DNA of 6,253 bases, taken from positions 1 to 6,253 of the forward strand of contig JBGTFW010000214.1 in the NCBI GenBank assembly GCA_041747075.1, in the 5' to 3' direction. Origin of the DNA: CAJQPP01 sp041747075 (lineage in GTDB: Bacteria; Planctomycetota; Planctomycetia; Pirellulales; Pirellulaceae). Numbering within the stretch: the first letter of the stretch is position 1; each line of letters opens with the position of its first letter. The translations under genes were made by a program, and so were the position numbers. This document shows positions 6,106 to 6,253 of the stretch, in pieces. The notes under the pieces were generated by a model. That model was not told the origin of the DNA and searched no databases. It saw nothing but the letters and a program-made list of their open reading frames with translations.

Positions 6106-6253
6106 TATTTCGCGCGTCGCAGTTCGTTGACCTGTTCGCGAAGTTCGCGAATGGCCGCGTGGAGTTCGCCAATGGCACTGAGAACCTCTTGCCGAAACTG
6201 GTCATCGGGCGCGGGTCGAGCGCCGCCAGGCCGGCCTTCGCGTGGCATCCGAC
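6105..6253 (-). CDS. Coiled-coil protein C-terminus (or complete 47-residue protein)
   Basis: On the minus strand a frame open from the right edge ends at TAA 6107-6105. From ATG 6248-6246 it reads 47 residues: MPREGRPGGARPAPDDQ, then a helix from about F18 to K47. Hydrophobic residues V22, I26, L29, I33, L36, V40 and L43 follow a strict 4-3 heptad spacing, with Glu/Arg between them, so a coiled coil is well supported. The frame has no stop between the ATG and the right edge (only five more bases are visible), so this is either a tiny protein or the tail of a longer one. The Gly/Pro/Arg-rich linker before the helix fits a C-terminal oligomerisation tail. A 9-bp tandem repeat (GTTCGCGAA, 6134-6142 and 6143-6151) lies within the coiled-coil code. 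Function is not recognisable. Confidence 0.5.
   Translation of the reverse strand, partial: RMPREGRPGGARPAPDDQFRQEVLSAIGELHAAIRELREQVNELRRAK

Noticed and set aside
5837..6205. Minus-strand ORF of 122 codons and plus-strand ORF 5846-6130
   Set aside because: Both have random-looking composition (Asn/Ser/Arg/Pro-rich or Arg/Cys/Trp-rich) and include repeat sequence; the coiled-coil frame at 6105-6253 overlaps them with much better protein character.
1..6253. CRISPR array, tRNA, rRNA, transposase or phage gene
   Set aside because: No spaced direct-repeat series, cloverleaf tRNA with conserved arms, rRNA motif or recombinase motif was found; the repeats present are short palindromes or a coding tandem repeat.

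Overview
The window looks like chromosomal DNA from a GC-rich bacterium, most likely a planctomycete or close relative. Three things suggest this: the exported TPR-CHAT protein, the very short lipoprotein with its GQTLPSSYYFNDDVQYF core, and the efflux-adaptor fragment. All three resemble families I remember as common in Planctomycetota. This taxonomic call is recall plus inference; no rRNA or tRNA is present to anchor it.

Layout. (1) 1-857, minus strand: the first 285 residues of a SufS-type cysteine desulfurase that runs off the left edge. Its PLP-binding residues are intact, but the active-site cysteine loop lies outside the window. (2) 858-992: a short intergenic region with three copies of the palindrome CGAAC-N5-GTTCG; copies 1 and 3 are exact reverse complements. 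(3) 993-4196, minus strand: one large gene (1067 codons) for an exported protein with helical TPR-like repeats and a C-terminal CHAT (caspase-like) domain that has no His or Cys at all. Its N-terminus carries a threefold 24-bp in-frame tandem repeat just before the signal-peptide core. (4) 4197-4672: a non-coding-looking stretch with a 57-bp double hairpin next to the CHAT gene and a 14-bp direct repeat. (5) 4673-4906, plus strand: a 77-residue lipoprotein. (6) 4907-5055: a REP-like hairpin (4996-5015). (7) 5056-5550, plus strand: the C-terminal half of a HlyD/RND-type periplasmic adaptor with no recognisable N-terminal half. (8) 5560-6042, plus strand: an ORF whose first ~90 residues look like a real protein but whose tail looks random. 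(9) 6105-6253, minus strand: a short coiled-coil C-terminus (or a complete 47-residue protein).

How the pieces relate. The CHAT gene and sufS share a strand and could be co-transcribed, but the 135-bp gap with three operator-like palindromes makes separate control of sufS plausible. The lipoprotein gene is divergent from the CHAT gene. The 5056-6042 region reads as a decayed fragment of a two-gene efflux-adaptor operon, missing the front of the first gene and the back of the second. I see no CRISPR array, transposase, integrase, phage gene, tRNA or rRNA. The most unusual items are the CHAT domain without its catalytic pair and the palindrome cluster in front of sufS.
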